64,000 nucleotides of DNA from an uncultured Methanobacteriaceae archaeon (GTDB taxonomy: Archaea > Methanobacteriota > Methanobacteria > Methanobacteriales > Methanobacteriaceae). A program made the position numbers and the translations under genes. The notes below the pieces were generated by a model that saw only the letters and a list, made by a program, of their open reading frames with translations, was not told where the DNA came from and ran no database searches. Below are positions 45,211-54,072 of the stretch, in pieces; the stretch's first letter is position 1, and each line of letters begins with the position of its first letter. The stretch covers positions 24,001 through 88,000 of the forward strand of contig CAMYKT010000003.1 in the NCBI GenBank assembly GCA_947259185.1, written 5' to 3'.

Positions 45211-47037
45211 ATGTCTAGTATGAATAATGTAATGGGCCTGAGTAAATACATGCTCAGTCTGCCCCAAACAAAAATTTCATTATTTACAATGGTTTTTTTA
45301 AGTTTCATAGTAGGTTCTATTGGATTTTCAATTGATCCCACCCAGGGAGTCAGTTTATTTCAGGATATAATCTATGGTGGCTCTGCAGGTTTTTTGATTT
45401 TTGGATTGGGATCCATTATGAGTGGGGCCATTACCCAGCCCTGGGTAAACTCCCTTAATGGAAGAAAAATGAAGATGAAGCAATCCATGTTTTTAGCCTT
45501 ATTTTCCATGGGCATAATCTCCATTATTTATTTAATAGGCTGTGCAGTTTCCACCATTTTTGAAATTAATGTTATACTGGATTCTTTGATATTTGGTTTT
45601 GCATTGATTTTCGCTTTCAGGACCCTGGTCATATGGGGTACTTCCAATATTAGTCTTCTTAATTCCGTATTAATAGCCTCAGCCCAGCCCGGCCTAATAA
45701 TCAGTATGTTGATTGTGGTATTATTTGTATCCACCACCGTGGTTGCAGCTATAGGCTACATCAGTGTGCTGGCCTTTTTATTAAAAATCATCATTGCCAG
45801 TTCCATACTCATTTTAGCAATTTATTCTTTTGTAGTGGTAATTGAATCACCTATGCGTAAAAATCTGGGACTGGGTGGATTGGAATTATTAAGCTTATTT
45901 ATTTCCCATATCACTGAAGGTTCTACTGCATTGGAAGGGCTTTTTGAAGAAATAGGAGAACCTATAGATACCTTAGTAGGGGTGGTGAGTTTTAAAACAA
46001 AAAAAGGCATTAAGGCTCTTTTTATAAGTCCCTGTGTTCATCCCGGACCTATTGGGAGTATCGGTGGTTCCAATATGCCCACCATACTGGCGGAAAAGTT
46101 TGATCATTTCACCATGGTAGCCCATGGGCCCTCCACCCATGACTTCAATCCGGTATCCACCAATGAAATAGTAAAAGTGGAGGATGCTATAAAAAGTTCC
46201 CTGGATGATATTTCTTATTCAGATAAAGCCAGTACATTTGTAAGGTTAGGTAACAAAAAAGCAAAATTAGGGGCTCAATTTTTTGGTGATGATTTACTTT
46301 TAATGGCTACCTTTGCTCCAGAGGGCTTTGATGATATTGATTTTGGAGTGGGGCTGGCCATGATAAACCTGGCCAAAAATAGATGTTCTGCTGAAAATAT
46401 AATACTTGTTGATTGTCATAACTGCTTTAAAGGTGAATCTGGCCGTGTACTTCCTGGTAATAAGGAAGTTTTCCATTTAATGGGAGCTGTTGAAAAAATT
46501 GAATGTCTGGATCAGTATGGATCTATACAGGTAGGTTGCAGTCATGATCCTCTCCATAACCTATCCCGGGTAGAAGGAATAGGTGAAAGCGGAGTTAAAG
46601 TTATGGTGATAGAAGTTAACGGGCAAAAAATGGCCTATATTTTATTGGACTCAAATAACATGATTATTGGATTCCGGGAGAAAATAATAGATGCTGTAAA
46701 GTCCCAGGGTATAGATCAGGTGGAAGTAATGACCACCGATACTCATTCTGTGAATACCTTAGCAGGAGGACATAATCCGGTGGGTAATAAAAAGGCAGAT
46801 GAGATAATAAATAAAATAGTTGAATCTACCCAAAAAGCAGTTGAAGATCTGGAAGTTGTTCAGGCAGGTTGTAAATTAAGTAAAATAGAAAATTTGAAAA
46901 CTTTAGGGCCTACCAATGCCACAGAACTTGTAGCTACTATCAGTTCCATTGTAGCTGTAAGCAGGATATTCGCCCCACTGGTATTTATTCTGGCACTGAT
47001 ATTCGTCTTTGTATGGACTTTTCTTTTAACCCTTTAA
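45211..47037 (+). CDS. DUF2070 family membrane protein
   Basis: A 608-residue protein. About seven hydrophobic helices lie in the first ~210 residues and one more at the C terminus; between them is a ~370-residue soluble domain. That domain holds several His/Asp motifs, FISPCVHPGPIGS, MVAHGPSTHDFNP, LVDCHNCFKGES and TTDTHSVNTLAGGHNP, which look like a metal site. It matches the uncharacterised archaeal family DUF2070 by recognition. The ATG at 45211 has GAGG upstream. Enzymatic function is inference. Confidence 0.85.
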   Translation: MSSMNNVMGLSKYMLSLPQTKISLFTMVFLSFIVGSIGFSIDPTQGVSLFQDIIYGGSAGFLIFGLGSIMSGAITQPWVNSLNGRKMKMKQSMFLALFSMGIISIIYLIGCAVSTIFEINVILDSLIFGFALIFAFRTLVIWGTSNISLLNSVLIASAQPGLIISMLIVVLFVSTTVVAAIGYISVLAFLLKIIIASSILILAIYSFVVVIESPMRKNLGLGGLELLSLFISHITEGSTALEGLFEEIGEPIDTLVGVVSFKTKKGIKALFISPCVHPGPIGSIGGSNMPTILAEKFDHFTMVAHGPSTHDFNPVSTNEIVKVEDAIKSSLDDISYSDKASTFVRLGNKKAKLGAQFFGDDLLLMATFAPEGFDDIDFGVGLAMINLAKNRCSAENIILVDCHNCFKGESGRVLPGNKEVFHLMGAVEKIECLDQYGSIQVGCSHDPLHNLSRVEGIGESGVKVMVIEVNGQKMAYILLDSNNMIIGFREKIIDAVKSQGIDQVEVMTTDTHSVNTLAGGHNPVGNKKADEIINKIVESTQKAVEDLEVVQAGCKLSKIENLKTLGPTNATELVATISSIVAVSRIFAPLVFILALIFVFVWTFLLTL

Positions 47038-47062
47038 GGTTTTTAAGCCTTATTTTTTTTTA
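47035..47062 (+). terminator. Hairpin plus T-run terminator after DUF2070
   Basis: AAGG-N8-CCTT followed by ATTTTTTTTT, directly overlapping the DUF2070 stop. The A-run right after it (47063-47071) gives a T-run for the convergent minus-strand gene, so it may work in both directions. Confidence 0.55.
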
Positions 47063-47110
47063 AAAAAAAAGAAAGTTAGTTTGAAAATAAAATCTTAAAA
47101 ATAAAAAAAA

Positions 47111-47395
47111 TTATGTCAGGTTAAGTAGCATGGACCATGCCACAAACCAGATGAACATGAAGGGCACAATACCGCTCCATAGCCAGCCCTTAAATCCACC
47201 TACTGCTTCTTTACCTAATATTCTTTCTGATAGGTTTCCTACTATAATTAATATTACCAGACCTGCCAAAGTTCCAAGAGCTTGATTATTCCCTAATGCT
47301 GCAATTGATCCATTGGATATGGTGAAAGATACAAATGCGGCTATTATAGCCCCAACAACATGAATACCTGCCATTTTAGCATCAACATCCATCAT
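47111..47395 (-). CDS. Small membrane protein, EMC6-like
   Basis: A 94-residue protein with three hydrophobic helices (about 10-27, 37-55 and 70-92) and a short charged loop SERILGKEAVGGFKG. I recall proteins of this type in Methanobacteriales as EMC6-like; the assignment is tentative. An EMC3-like protein is encoded at 20120-20686 in the same window. The gene begins ATGATG at 47395 with GGAGGAAT upstream; either ATG could be used. Confidence 0.6.
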   Translation of the reverse strand: MMDVDAKMAGIHVVGAIIAAFVSFTISNGSIAALGNNQALGTLAGLVILIIVGNLSERILGKEAVGGFKGWLWSGIVPFMFIWFVAWSMLLNLT

Positions 47396-47568
47396 TATTC
47401 CTCCATAAAATTAAATTTATATACTTATTTACCAGTTGTCAACATTATTAATAGTTAAGGTTTAATAAATATACTTATCATCCTTAACTCCGGTGATATC
47501 CTGATAATCAGTTATGATAACTGAAAATATTTCTATATTATTTTAAAATTTAATTTCCTGAATTCCTG

Positions 47569-47577
47569 TTATATAAA
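47569..47577 (+). promoter_or_regulatory. TATA box for rqcH
   Basis: TTATATAAA, about 40 nt before the ATG at 47617. Confidence 0.5.
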
Positions 47578-47616
47578 ATTATCTTAAATTAAAATAAATC
47601 TCACCCTGGTGTTAAA

Positions 47617-49581
47617 ATGAAAAAAATGTCCAATGTAGATATTTATGCAGTATGCCATGAACTTAATGATTTGCTGGTTGGTTCCAGAGTAGATAAAGCT
47701 TATCAACCTACCAAAGACACCATTATTATTCGTTTTCATGTTAAAGGTAAAGGAAGAGTTGATGTAGTTTTTCAAGCTGGTGTGCGTATGCATACTTCCC
47801 AGTACCCCATGGAAAATCCTAAATTGCCTCCTAACTTTCCCATGATGCTCCGAAAGTATATAAAAGGAGGGGTGGTAAGCCAGGTTAAACAGCACAACTT
47901 CGACCGGGTAGTGGAAATAAAAGTCAAAAAAGAAGAAGAATACACCCTCATTGTAGAATTATTTGCAAAAGGGAATATAATACTCCTTAATAAAGATAAT
48001 AACATCATACTGCCGTTAAAGCGAAAATTATGGAGCGATAGGCAAATTTCTTCCCGGGAAGAGTATAAATTCCCTCCAGATAGAGGAATTAATCCTTTGA
48101 AACTGGAAAAACCCCAGTTACGAGAAATGTTTTCCAAATCAGATAGTGACCTGATACGTACCCTGGCCCGAAATGGGCTGGGAGGTATATATGCCGAGGA
48201 AATAATAGAGCGCAGCAAATTGGATAAAAATATAACTGCAGCTGAAATATCCAAATCAGAGTTAGATACTCTCTATGAAACCATATTGAACTTATTTGAA
48301 CCTTTAATAAATCATGATTTCAAGGCCCATATAGTTTCAGGGGATAAAGAAGATGTGCTACCTCTGGAGCTGGAAATATATGAGAATACTACAAAAACAT
48401 ATTTTGATACCTACAATGAAGCCTCTGATGAGTTTTTCTCCACTAAAGTGCGAAAAGAGATAAAGGGAGTACAGGAAGAATTATGGGTCGGTAAGGTTAA
48501 TAAATATGCTAAACGTTTGAGAATCCAGGAAGAAACCCTGGAAAAGTTTGAAAAAACCATAGAAATCTCCACCATAAAATGGGATCTTATCTATGCCCAT
48601 TATGCTCTCCTGGAAAAGTTAGTTAATGTGGTTTTAGAAGCTAGAAATAAGTATTCCTGGAAAGAGATAAGGAAAATACTAAAAGAAGGAAAGAAAAAAG
48701 GCCTCCAGGAAGCCCAGGTAGTGGAATCCATAGATAAAATGGGGACCATGGTCCTTAATATTGAAAAAGAGAAGGTGATGATTGACCCCTTAAAGAGTAT
48801 CCCCGAAAATGCTGAAATTTATTATGAAAAGGCTAAAAAGGCCAAAAGGAAGATAAAAGGAGTTCTAATTGCCATAGAAAAAACTAAGGAAAAACTGGAT
48901 AAAGTGGAAAAGAAAAAAGACCTGGCTTTAGAAAACATCATGGTCCCCCAAAAGAGAGTTAAAAAAGAGTTAAAATGGTTTGAGAAACTACGCTGGTTTT
49001 TAAGTTCTGATGGTAATCTGGTTATTGGGGGGCGGGATGCCCATACCAATGAAATCGTGGTGAAAAAACACCTGGAAAACAATGATATTTACCTGCACAG
49101 TGATATTCATGGCGCACCTTCAGTGGTAATCAAAAAAAATCAGGAGGAAATTTCCCAAGAAACACTCCAAGAAGCTGGTGAATTTGCAGCTTCTTTTTCC
49201 AGTGCCTGGAGTAAAGGATTTGGTTCACAGGATGTGTACTGGGTTAAACCAGATCAAGTATCAAAAACACCTCAATCCGGAGAATTCGTAGCTAAGGGTG
49301 CCTTTATAATTAGAGGAAGTAGAAATTACATCCGGGGTGCTACCTTAATGGTGGCAGTAGGGGTGGTGGATTATCAGGGGGAACGGATAATGGCCGGGCC
49401 GGTGAGTGCGGTTAAAAAGCATACAGATAATTATGTTATCCTGAAACCAGGTTATGGTAAAAAAGAAGCAGTGGCCAAGGAAATACTAAATAAAATAGAT
49501 GAAAACAGGAATTTCAAGCTGGAAGATGTTATCCAGGTATTGCCTTCCGGTAAATGTGATATTGTTACCTTAAAAAAATAG
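47617..49581 (+). CDS. rqcH: Ribosome rescue protein RqcH (NFACT family)
   Basis: A 654-residue NFACT protein: NFACT-N over about 1-230, with the D96-R97 pair in NFDRVV that marks RqcH/Rqc2/NEMF; a long coiled coil (about 300-480); then an NFACT-R domain with VIGGRDAHTNEIVVKKHLEN. By homology it binds obstructed large subunits and directs C-terminal tailing of stalled chains; archaeal function is inferred. The ATG at 47617 has TGGTG upstream. Confidence 0.92.
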   Translation: MKKMSNVDIYAVCHELNDLLVGSRVDKAYQPTKDTIIIRFHVKGKGRVDVVFQAGVRMHTSQYPMENPKLPPNFPMMLRKYIKGGVVSQVKQHNFDRVVEIKVKKEEEYTLIVELFAKGNIILLNKDNNIILPLKRKLWSDRQISSREEYKFPPDRGINPLKLEKPQLREMFSKSDSDLIRTLARNGLGGIYAEEIIERSKLDKNITAAEISKSELDTLYETILNLFEPLINHDFKAHIVSGDKEDVLPLELEIYENTTKTYFDTYNEASDEFFSTKVRKEIKGVQEELWVGKVNKYAKRLRIQEETLEKFEKTIEISTIKWDLIYAHYALLEKLVNVVLEARNKYSWKEIRKILKEGKKKGLQEAQVVESIDKMGTMVLNIEKEKVMIDPLKSIPENAEIYYEKAKKAKRKIKGVLIAIEKTKEKLDKVEKKKDLALENIMVPQKRVKKELKWFEKLRWFLSSDGNLVIGGRDAHTNEIVVKKHLENNDIYLHSDIHGAPSVVIKKNQEEISQETLQEAGEFAASFSSAWSKGFGSQDVYWVKPDQVSKTPQSGEFVAKGAFIIRGSRNYIRGATLMVAVGVVDYQGERIMAGPVSAVKKHTDNYVILKPGYGKKEAVAKEILNKIDENRNFKLEDVIQVLPSGKCDIVTLKK

Positions 49582-49620
49582 CTGGAATTAAATTTAAAAA
49601 GAATGTTCAAGAATCCAAGT

Positions 49621-49929
49621 TTATATTTCCCTGGATTTCTTTTTGTCTTTGATCTTTTTATTTAAAAGGAAATTGATATCAATCACATATTTTCCTTCCT
49701 GATCAGAAACTATTATGGAATCATCTTCCATAAGCGAACTTAGATTCACTTCATAGATTCCATGCTGTTTTACCATTATGGTTTCAATGGATTCCCCTTT
49801 AACTTCTTCTATTTTTTCTTTTTTTCCTTTGCTGGAGTATTTGAAATATTTGCTGCCACATTGGGGGCAGCCTTTAAGAATTTCTTCTGTTGCTTTTAAT
49901 TTAGCACCACAATTAATGCACTGATGCAC
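49621..49929 (-). CDS. arvC: OapC/ArvC-like zinc-ribbon protein
   Basis: A 102-residue protein with an N-terminal zinc ribbon (HQCINCGAKL, then GCPQCGSKYF) and a C-terminal part with several short beta strands (GIYEVNLSSL, GKYVIDINFL). The start is taken as GTG at 49929, with GGTGAT just upstream; earlier codons to 49941 are not needed. It overlaps the arvB gene end by 17 nt. It is the third member of the Oap/Arv gene set known next to the small GTPase in euryarchaea. Confidence 0.82.
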   Translation of the reverse strand: MHQCINCGAKLKATEEILKGCPQCGSKYFKYSSKGKKEKIEEVKGESIETIMVKQHGIYEVNLSSLMEDDSIIVSDQEGKYVIDINFLLNKKIKDKKKSREI

Positions 49930-50281
49930 CAGAATCACCAATTTCTGCTATCATAGATAAGAAGTTAGATTTCTTTTTAACAGCTTTCATTACATTGGCC
50001 GGACCAATGATAGTTAAGCCTACTTTTCTTTTCTTAGAAAACCCGAAAAAAGATCTTTCATCCTTTTCCAGGGTGAAAATATCAATTCCCACAAATTGCT
50101 CAATATCAATTTCCCGCATAGTGGTTTCTATCAATTCTGCTTCTTCTGCTGGAGATAATCCGCCTTCAATTACCAGCAAATCTCCCTCTTTAACCCTATC
50201 AACTATCATGGAAATCTTTTCCATGCTGCTGAGGGATTCAAGAGCATCAGATGATAGAAAATCCATTTTTAATCCTTCCAT
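49913..50281 (-). CDS. arvB: OapB/ArvB-like protein (DUF2073)
   Basis: A 122-residue protein of the DUF2073 type. LKMDFLSSDALESLSSMEKI at the N terminus and LLVIEGGLSPAEEAELIETT are family-typical. ATG at 50281 follows GGTGGGG; an ATG five codons later with GGAAGGA is also possible, and the longer frame to 50353 would overlap arvA. It is encoded between arvA and arvC and is expected to work with the GTPase; biochemical function unknown. Confidence 0.82.
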   Translation of the reverse strand: MEGLKMDFLSSDALESLSSMEKISMIVDRVKEGDLLVIEGGLSPAEEAELIETTMREIDIEQFVGIDIFTLEKDERSFFGFSKKRKVGLTIIGPANVMKAVKKKSNFLSMIAEIGDSGASVH

Positions 50282-50300
50282 TTTTACAACCCCACCAATA

Positions 50301-50921
50301 TTATTTAAATTTTCTAACCATGGACATGTATAATTCGCCAGTATTCTCTCCATGTAAAGCAGAAATAGGCACCACCGTATGTTGCGGAAATACAGATATG
50401 ATTCTATCTGGATTTGATTCTTCCATGTCTATTTTATTGGCCACTATTACAAATGGAATTTTTCTAGCTTCTAAATTCCCGATAATAGTAATATTGGCCT
50501 GAGTTAATGGATCACGGGTGGCATCCATAACCAGTAAAACTCCAGTAACATCATCCAACCATTTAATAGCCTCGATTATCCCTTTAGTCGCTTCTTTTGC
50601 TCTTTCTTTTGCTTCATCTTCGGATAATCCAAATTCCAGGAAGTTTTTATAATCCACCTTGGTGGCAATTCCTGGTGTATCAATTATATCAAAGTCCAGT
50701 TCCACCCCGTCCTGTTTAATAGAAACCCTTTCCTGCCGATAAACACTACGGGTTTCGTGAGGAATGTTGGAAACAAGCCCAATAGGCTTTCCCAGCCAGT
50801 CCTGAGACATGGTATTAGCAAGAGTGGTTTTTCCAGAATTAGGATGGCCATAAAGCCCAATTTTTAATTTTTCATCCCTTCTAAGTAGTTTATTTAAAAA
50901 TCTCATGAAAAATTCACGCAT
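50301..50921 (-). CDS. arvA: Era-like small GTPase ArvA/OapA
   Basis: A 206-residue GTPase. G1 is GHPNSGKT (25-32), G3 is DTPG (81-84) and G4 is NKID (162-165). A short basic amphipathic N terminus (MREFFMRFLNKLLRR) could touch the membrane. In haloarchaea the homologue lies near an origin (Oap) and has been reported to drive extracellular vesicle formation (ArvA). ATG at 50921, with GTGAT upstream. It is followed by arvB and arvC and preceded by two further genes of the same operon. Confidence 0.88.
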   Translation of the reverse strand: MREFFMRFLNKLLRRDEKLKIGLYGHPNSGKTTLANTMSQDWLGKPIGLVSNIPHETRSVYRQERVSIKQDGVELDFDIIDTPGIATKVDYKNFLEFGLSEDEAKERAKEATKGIIEAIKWLDDVTGVLLVMDATRDPLTQANITIIGNLEARKIPFVIVANKIDMEESNPDRIISVFPQHTVVPISALHGENTGELYMSMVRKFK

Positions 50922-50966
50922 TTTATCACTCTTTTAGTGTAAATAGATTAATTATTATCATCGATA

Positions 50967-51665
50967 TTATTCCTGATAAGTTTGGCCCGGTTTTAAGATA
51001 ACCACATCAATATCCGGGCTTTTAGATTTAACAAGTTCTACGAAATGATCCGGATCCTGCTGTATAATGGGAAAAGTATTATAATGCATGGGAATAACCT
51101 TTTGAGGATAAATCCATTGAGCAGCAATAGAAGCTGCCTCCGGGTCCATGGTAAACCGGTCCCCCATAGGTAAAATAGCCATATCTGGTTTAAATATTTC
51201 CCCTATGACCTGCTTCATATCCCCAAATAATCCGGTGTCCCCGGCATGGTAAATACGGTAACCATCTTCCAGCTGGATTATAAAACCTGCGGCACTGCCT
51301 CCGGGTGCCACTTCTTCCATGAAGTCAATATCTGAGGAGTGCTGGGCATCAACCATGGTAATTTTAATATTTTGAACCATACAAGATCCTCCGGTATTCA
51401 TACCTAAGGTTTCAAAACCCTGCTGGGCTAGGAATATGGATAACTCATGATTGGCAATTAAAAGGGCATTATTCCGGTCGGCTATTTCCATAGCATCCCC
51501 AAAGTGATCGGCATGGCCATGGGTTAGCAGGATTACATCTGCCCCTATATCCTCCACCGCCACCTGACAGGAAGGATTGTTACTGATAAATGGATCAATA
51601 AGGATCTTTAGATTTTCTTCACTGACAATTTCAAATGCCGAGTGACCAAACCATCGTATTTCCAC
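50967..51665 (-). CDS. UPF0173 metal-dependent hydrolase
   Basis: A 232-residue metallo-beta-lactamase-fold protein. Metal ligands: LLTHGHADHFGDA, then MVDAQHSSDIDF, IYHAGDTGLFGDM and VIPMHYNTFP. The substrate is unknown. The start is GTG at 51665, whose G is shared with the TAG stop of the upstream gene; GGAGGC precedes it. It is 45 nt upstream of arvA. Confidence 0.88.
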   Translation of the reverse strand: MEIRWFGHSAFEIVSEENLKILIDPFISNNPSCQVAVEDIGADVILLTHGHADHFGDAMEIADRNNALLIANHELSIFLAQQGFETLGMNTGGSCMVQNIKITMVDAQHSSDIDFMEEVAPGGSAAGFIIQLEDGYRIYHAGDTGLFGDMKQVIGEIFKPDMAILPMGDRFTMDPEAASIAAQWIYPQKVIPMHYNTFPIIQQDPDHFVELVKSKSPDIDVVILKPGQTYQE

Positions 51666-52903
51666 TAGCTAGCCTCCAGTTCTATATCTTTAGAAAGTCC
51701 CCATGCTTCTTCAAATAATTTTTCAATCTCTGAAATGGATTTTTCATCCTTATAGATTACACCCACTTCAAAGCTCTCATAGATAGGATCGGTAGATATG
51801 ATTAAACCATGATTATCATCAGAAACCACCGCCACCGTATGTACATGAGGCATGGTTTTAATCTGAACATCATTATCCAGAAGTACTTTAATTAACTCCA
51901 CTGCGGCATCATCATCCAGGCTGGCTTCCTGAATAATCATGCGGCTATTGGTATCCATGAATTTTTTAAGAATACCCACATCTATATTTCTAATCCAGGG
52001 ATACATCATTATAACTTTTTTTTCAGCACTTATAATGGTTTCTTTCATGGCATCCTGAACATCAGCAGCATCAAAAGACCAGATAATACTGGGGGCTTTA
52101 GATTCCGACCTGATTTGATTTAAAGCACCTCTGAATGAATCCAGCCTTTCTTCAATCAGTTCTTCCACATCATCCACATTTTCTATGTAATCTTTTTTCA
52201 GTTTATCCAGCCGGTTTTTAACATAATGACTATCATTTTTATCCATTTTTTTAACTGGTTTAATGGTTTTCATTTGCGGTGTTTTTGTATCTTTTTTTGC
52301 TTTTTCAGGAGATACAGCTTGTGGTTTATCTTTTGCTGGAGCTTCATCAGTTTTTTCTTTTACTGGAGCTTTGGGGGCCCTGCGAGGTACTCTTTTTGGG
52401 ATTTTAAGTTCTTCTTTTTTAGGAGGCACTGCTTTTTCTTTTATTCCTTTGGCTTTTTCATCAGCGGCTTTAGAATCGGCTTTCTTTTTACCCCGGCCGG
52501 GCATTCGCAAGAATTTGCGAGGGGATTTTGTTGGTTTTTCTTCGGCTTTTACTGGTTTAATTTTAGGGGCATCCTTTTTAACTACCGGTGCTTTTTTTAC
52601 TGGTTTTACTGGTTTAGGTACTGGTTTTTTCTCTTCCATTATCTTCTTAACCGTGGTGGGTGGTTTTCTCATTTTACTTCTATCTTTAGAAGGAGCTACC
52701 CTGGTTTTAGTTTTAGAAGATTTTAAAGCAGCCATGTCTATCTGTGTACCAAACAATATAATCAGCATAACCCCTATTACAAAACTACCAAGACCTACAA
52801 AAAATAATAAAAAATTCGGTGGTGTGGAAAATCCGAAAGACATGGCATAAAGCCCGGCAAATAATAAGATTAACCCTGCAAAAGTAATTATTAAATATAT
52901 CAT
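51665..52903 (-). CDS. Two-pass membrane protein with Lys/Pro-rich linker and PLD/TrmB-like C-terminal domain
   Basis: A 412-residue protein I do not recognise by name. Residues 1-52 form two hydrophobic helices. Residues ~60-225 are a highly basic linker rich in Lys, Pro, Ala and Val with KPVKPVKK-type runs. The C-terminal ~180 residues resemble a phospholipase-D/TrmB-effector fold (SIIWSFDAADVQDAM, VIMMYPWIRN, LIISTDPIYE). The catalytic HxKxxxxD is changed to HTVAVVSD, so it is probably non-catalytic and ligand-binding. The ATG at 52903 has GGGAGG upstream. It heads the operon that ends in arvABC. Confidence 0.78.
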   Translation of the reverse strand: MIYLIITFAGLILLFAGLYAMSFGFSTPPNFLLFFVGLGSFVIGVMLIILFGTQIDMAALKSSKTKTRVAPSKDRSKMRKPPTTVKKIMEEKKPVPKPVKPVKKAPVVKKDAPKIKPVKAEEKPTKSPRKFLRMPGRGKKKADSKAADEKAKGIKEKAVPPKKEELKIPKRVPRRAPKAPVKEKTDEAPAKDKPQAVSPEKAKKDTKTPQMKTIKPVKKMDKNDSHYVKNRLDKLKKDYIENVDDVEELIEERLDSFRGALNQIRSESKAPSIIWSFDAADVQDAMKETIISAEKKVIMMYPWIRNIDVGILKKFMDTNSRMIIQEASLDDDAAVELIKVLLDNDVQIKTMPHVHTVAVVSDDNHGLIISTDPIYESFEVGVIYKDEKSISEIEKLFEEAWGLSKDIELEAS

Positions 52904-53092
52904 CTGATGCCTCCCATTTCAATCATATAATATTCTCCTTATAAGTATTAGATGTTTAATCATCCCCCAATAAAAACATCCTATTAATATAAATGATTAT
53001 TTATTTGATATTCTGAATAATAAACTATTGGGTAGGGAGTATTGCTTATGGAGGAAGTTTTTTTTAAATAAATTTTTTTTTATTAGAAAAGT

Positions 53093-53102
53093 GTATATAA
53101 AA
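53093..53102 (+). promoter_or_regulatory. TATA box for pilin gene 1
   Basis: GTATATAAAA, about 45 nt before the ATG at 53145; the T-rich stretch before it is typical of strong archaeal promoters. Confidence 0.55.
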
Positions 53103-53144
53103 GTATGATGAAATAATTATTATTTGATGTTAGGAGGAAAATAT

Positions 53145-53327
53145 ATGGATATTTTAATGGATGAGAAAGGACAGGGGGCCGCTGAGTATATTTTATTATT
53201 TGGTGGAGTTATAGTGATTGCAATTGCGGCCTTGATTATATACCAAAATTATTTTAGAGGTAGGCCTTCATTTGTAGATGATGATTTAGATAGTATAAGG
53301 ACTAATGTAGCGAGAGAACGTAATTAA
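53145..53327 (+). CDS. Class III signal peptide pilin-like protein 1
   Basis: A 60-residue protein. DEKGQGAAEYILLFGG is a class III signal peptide: cleavage is expected before Q10 with Glu at +5, by an EppA-type prepilin peptidase. A single hydrophobic helix (about 15-34) follows, then a short charged tail rich in Asp and Arg. This is the layout of the smallest archaeal type IV pilins. The ATG at 53145 is chosen because AGGAGG lies 7 nt upstream; in-frame codons from 53124 lack this. Confidence 0.85.
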   Translation: MDILMDEKGQGAAEYILLFGGVIVIAIAALIIYQNYFRGRPSFVDDDLDSIRTNVARERN

Positions 53328-53333
53328 TAAAAT

Positions 53334-53891
53334 TTAATTGATCCTTAAAGCAGCCAATAGTTGTTTAAAGATCTCTTGAGAATCTTTTTCCTCACTTAAT
53401 GCCCAGGCTAATCTCTGGGTAATTATTCTTTTTTGATTTAAATCCTGCGTATTGATATAACGTAAAATTTTGGTAAAAATTTCATTAGATTTATCAGCAC
53501 TTGAATTTTCTATTCCTTTAAGTTTATTCAATTTAATTCTAAAAATTATTTTAAGTTTATGTAAGGCCTTTTTTGCCTCTTCCAGGTTATCTGATTCTAA
53601 TTTTTTTAGAAAGATTCCTATTTCAATTGGATCGGTATTAACTTTACTAAAAATTATCCCCTCAGATTTCATGGACTGAACCCTTGATATTCCATCATAT
53701 ATCCCAATATCATATCCGGTAACAGTAATCTTATTATCCCTTAAAAGCCTCATTAATGCTTCATTTAAGGTTTTATCTGAAACAGTCAGGCCTGATTTTT
53801 TTCTTACCTGCTTTAATAAATCAACCCGGGATAGATCTTTTTCTTCCAGTGATTGGAGTATCAAATGATGGACTTCATATTTTCTAGGCAT
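53334..53891 (-). CDS. Hypothetical protein with winged-helix-like N terminus
   Basis: A 185-residue protein, family not recognised. Residues 1-70 look like a winged helix (HHLILQSLEEKDLSRVDLLK, TLNEALMRLLRDNKITVTGY); the rest is helical, rich in Lys/Leu, without membrane segments. It lies on the opposite strand between two near-identical pilin genes and converges on the first with only 6 nt between stops. A role as regulator of the pilins is a guess from position. ATG at 53891. Confidence 0.68.
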   Translation of the reverse strand: MPRKYEVHHLILQSLEEKDLSRVDLLKQVRKKSGLTVSDKTLNEALMRLLRDNKITVTGYDIGIYDGISRVQSMKSEGIIFSKVNTDPIEIGIFLKKLESDNLEEAKKALHKLKIIFRIKLNKLKGIENSSADKSNEIFTKILRYINTQDLNQKRIITQRLAWALSEEKDSQEIFKQLLAALRIN

Positions 53892-54016
53892 TTTTAATTC
53901 CTTTATTATTTTATGTGATTATATTCACAATAACTAATATAAATATTAATGGCTTTGTGAGTTTATTTAAGTTAAATGATTAGTGTTGGGTTGTGTTTAA
54001 TTAAGACATTGATAAA

Positions 54017-54024
54017 TTTATATA
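54017..54024 (+). promoter_or_regulatory. TATA box for pilin gene 2
   Basis: TTTATATA, 49 nt before the ATG at 54073; GGAGGTG sits 7 nt before that ATG. Confidence 0.6.
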
Positions 54025-54072
54025 TAAGATACAACAAGATACTAATTACACAACATATGGAGGTGTTGGTGC

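Noticed and set aside
47584..47895. 103-residue minus-strand ORF at the start of rqcH
   Set aside because: Antisense shadow across the rqcH promoter and 5' end without supporting features.
48822..49082. Minus-strand ORF inside rqcH
   Set aside because: Shadow of the coding strand; Phe/Ser-rich translation typical of antisense to Lys/Glu-rich coding sequence.
52226..52850. Long plus-strand ORFs of 166 and 195 residues
   Set aside because: They are antisense to the Lys/Pro-rich linker of the 412-residue gene and have Phe/Ser/Gly-biased shadow composition.
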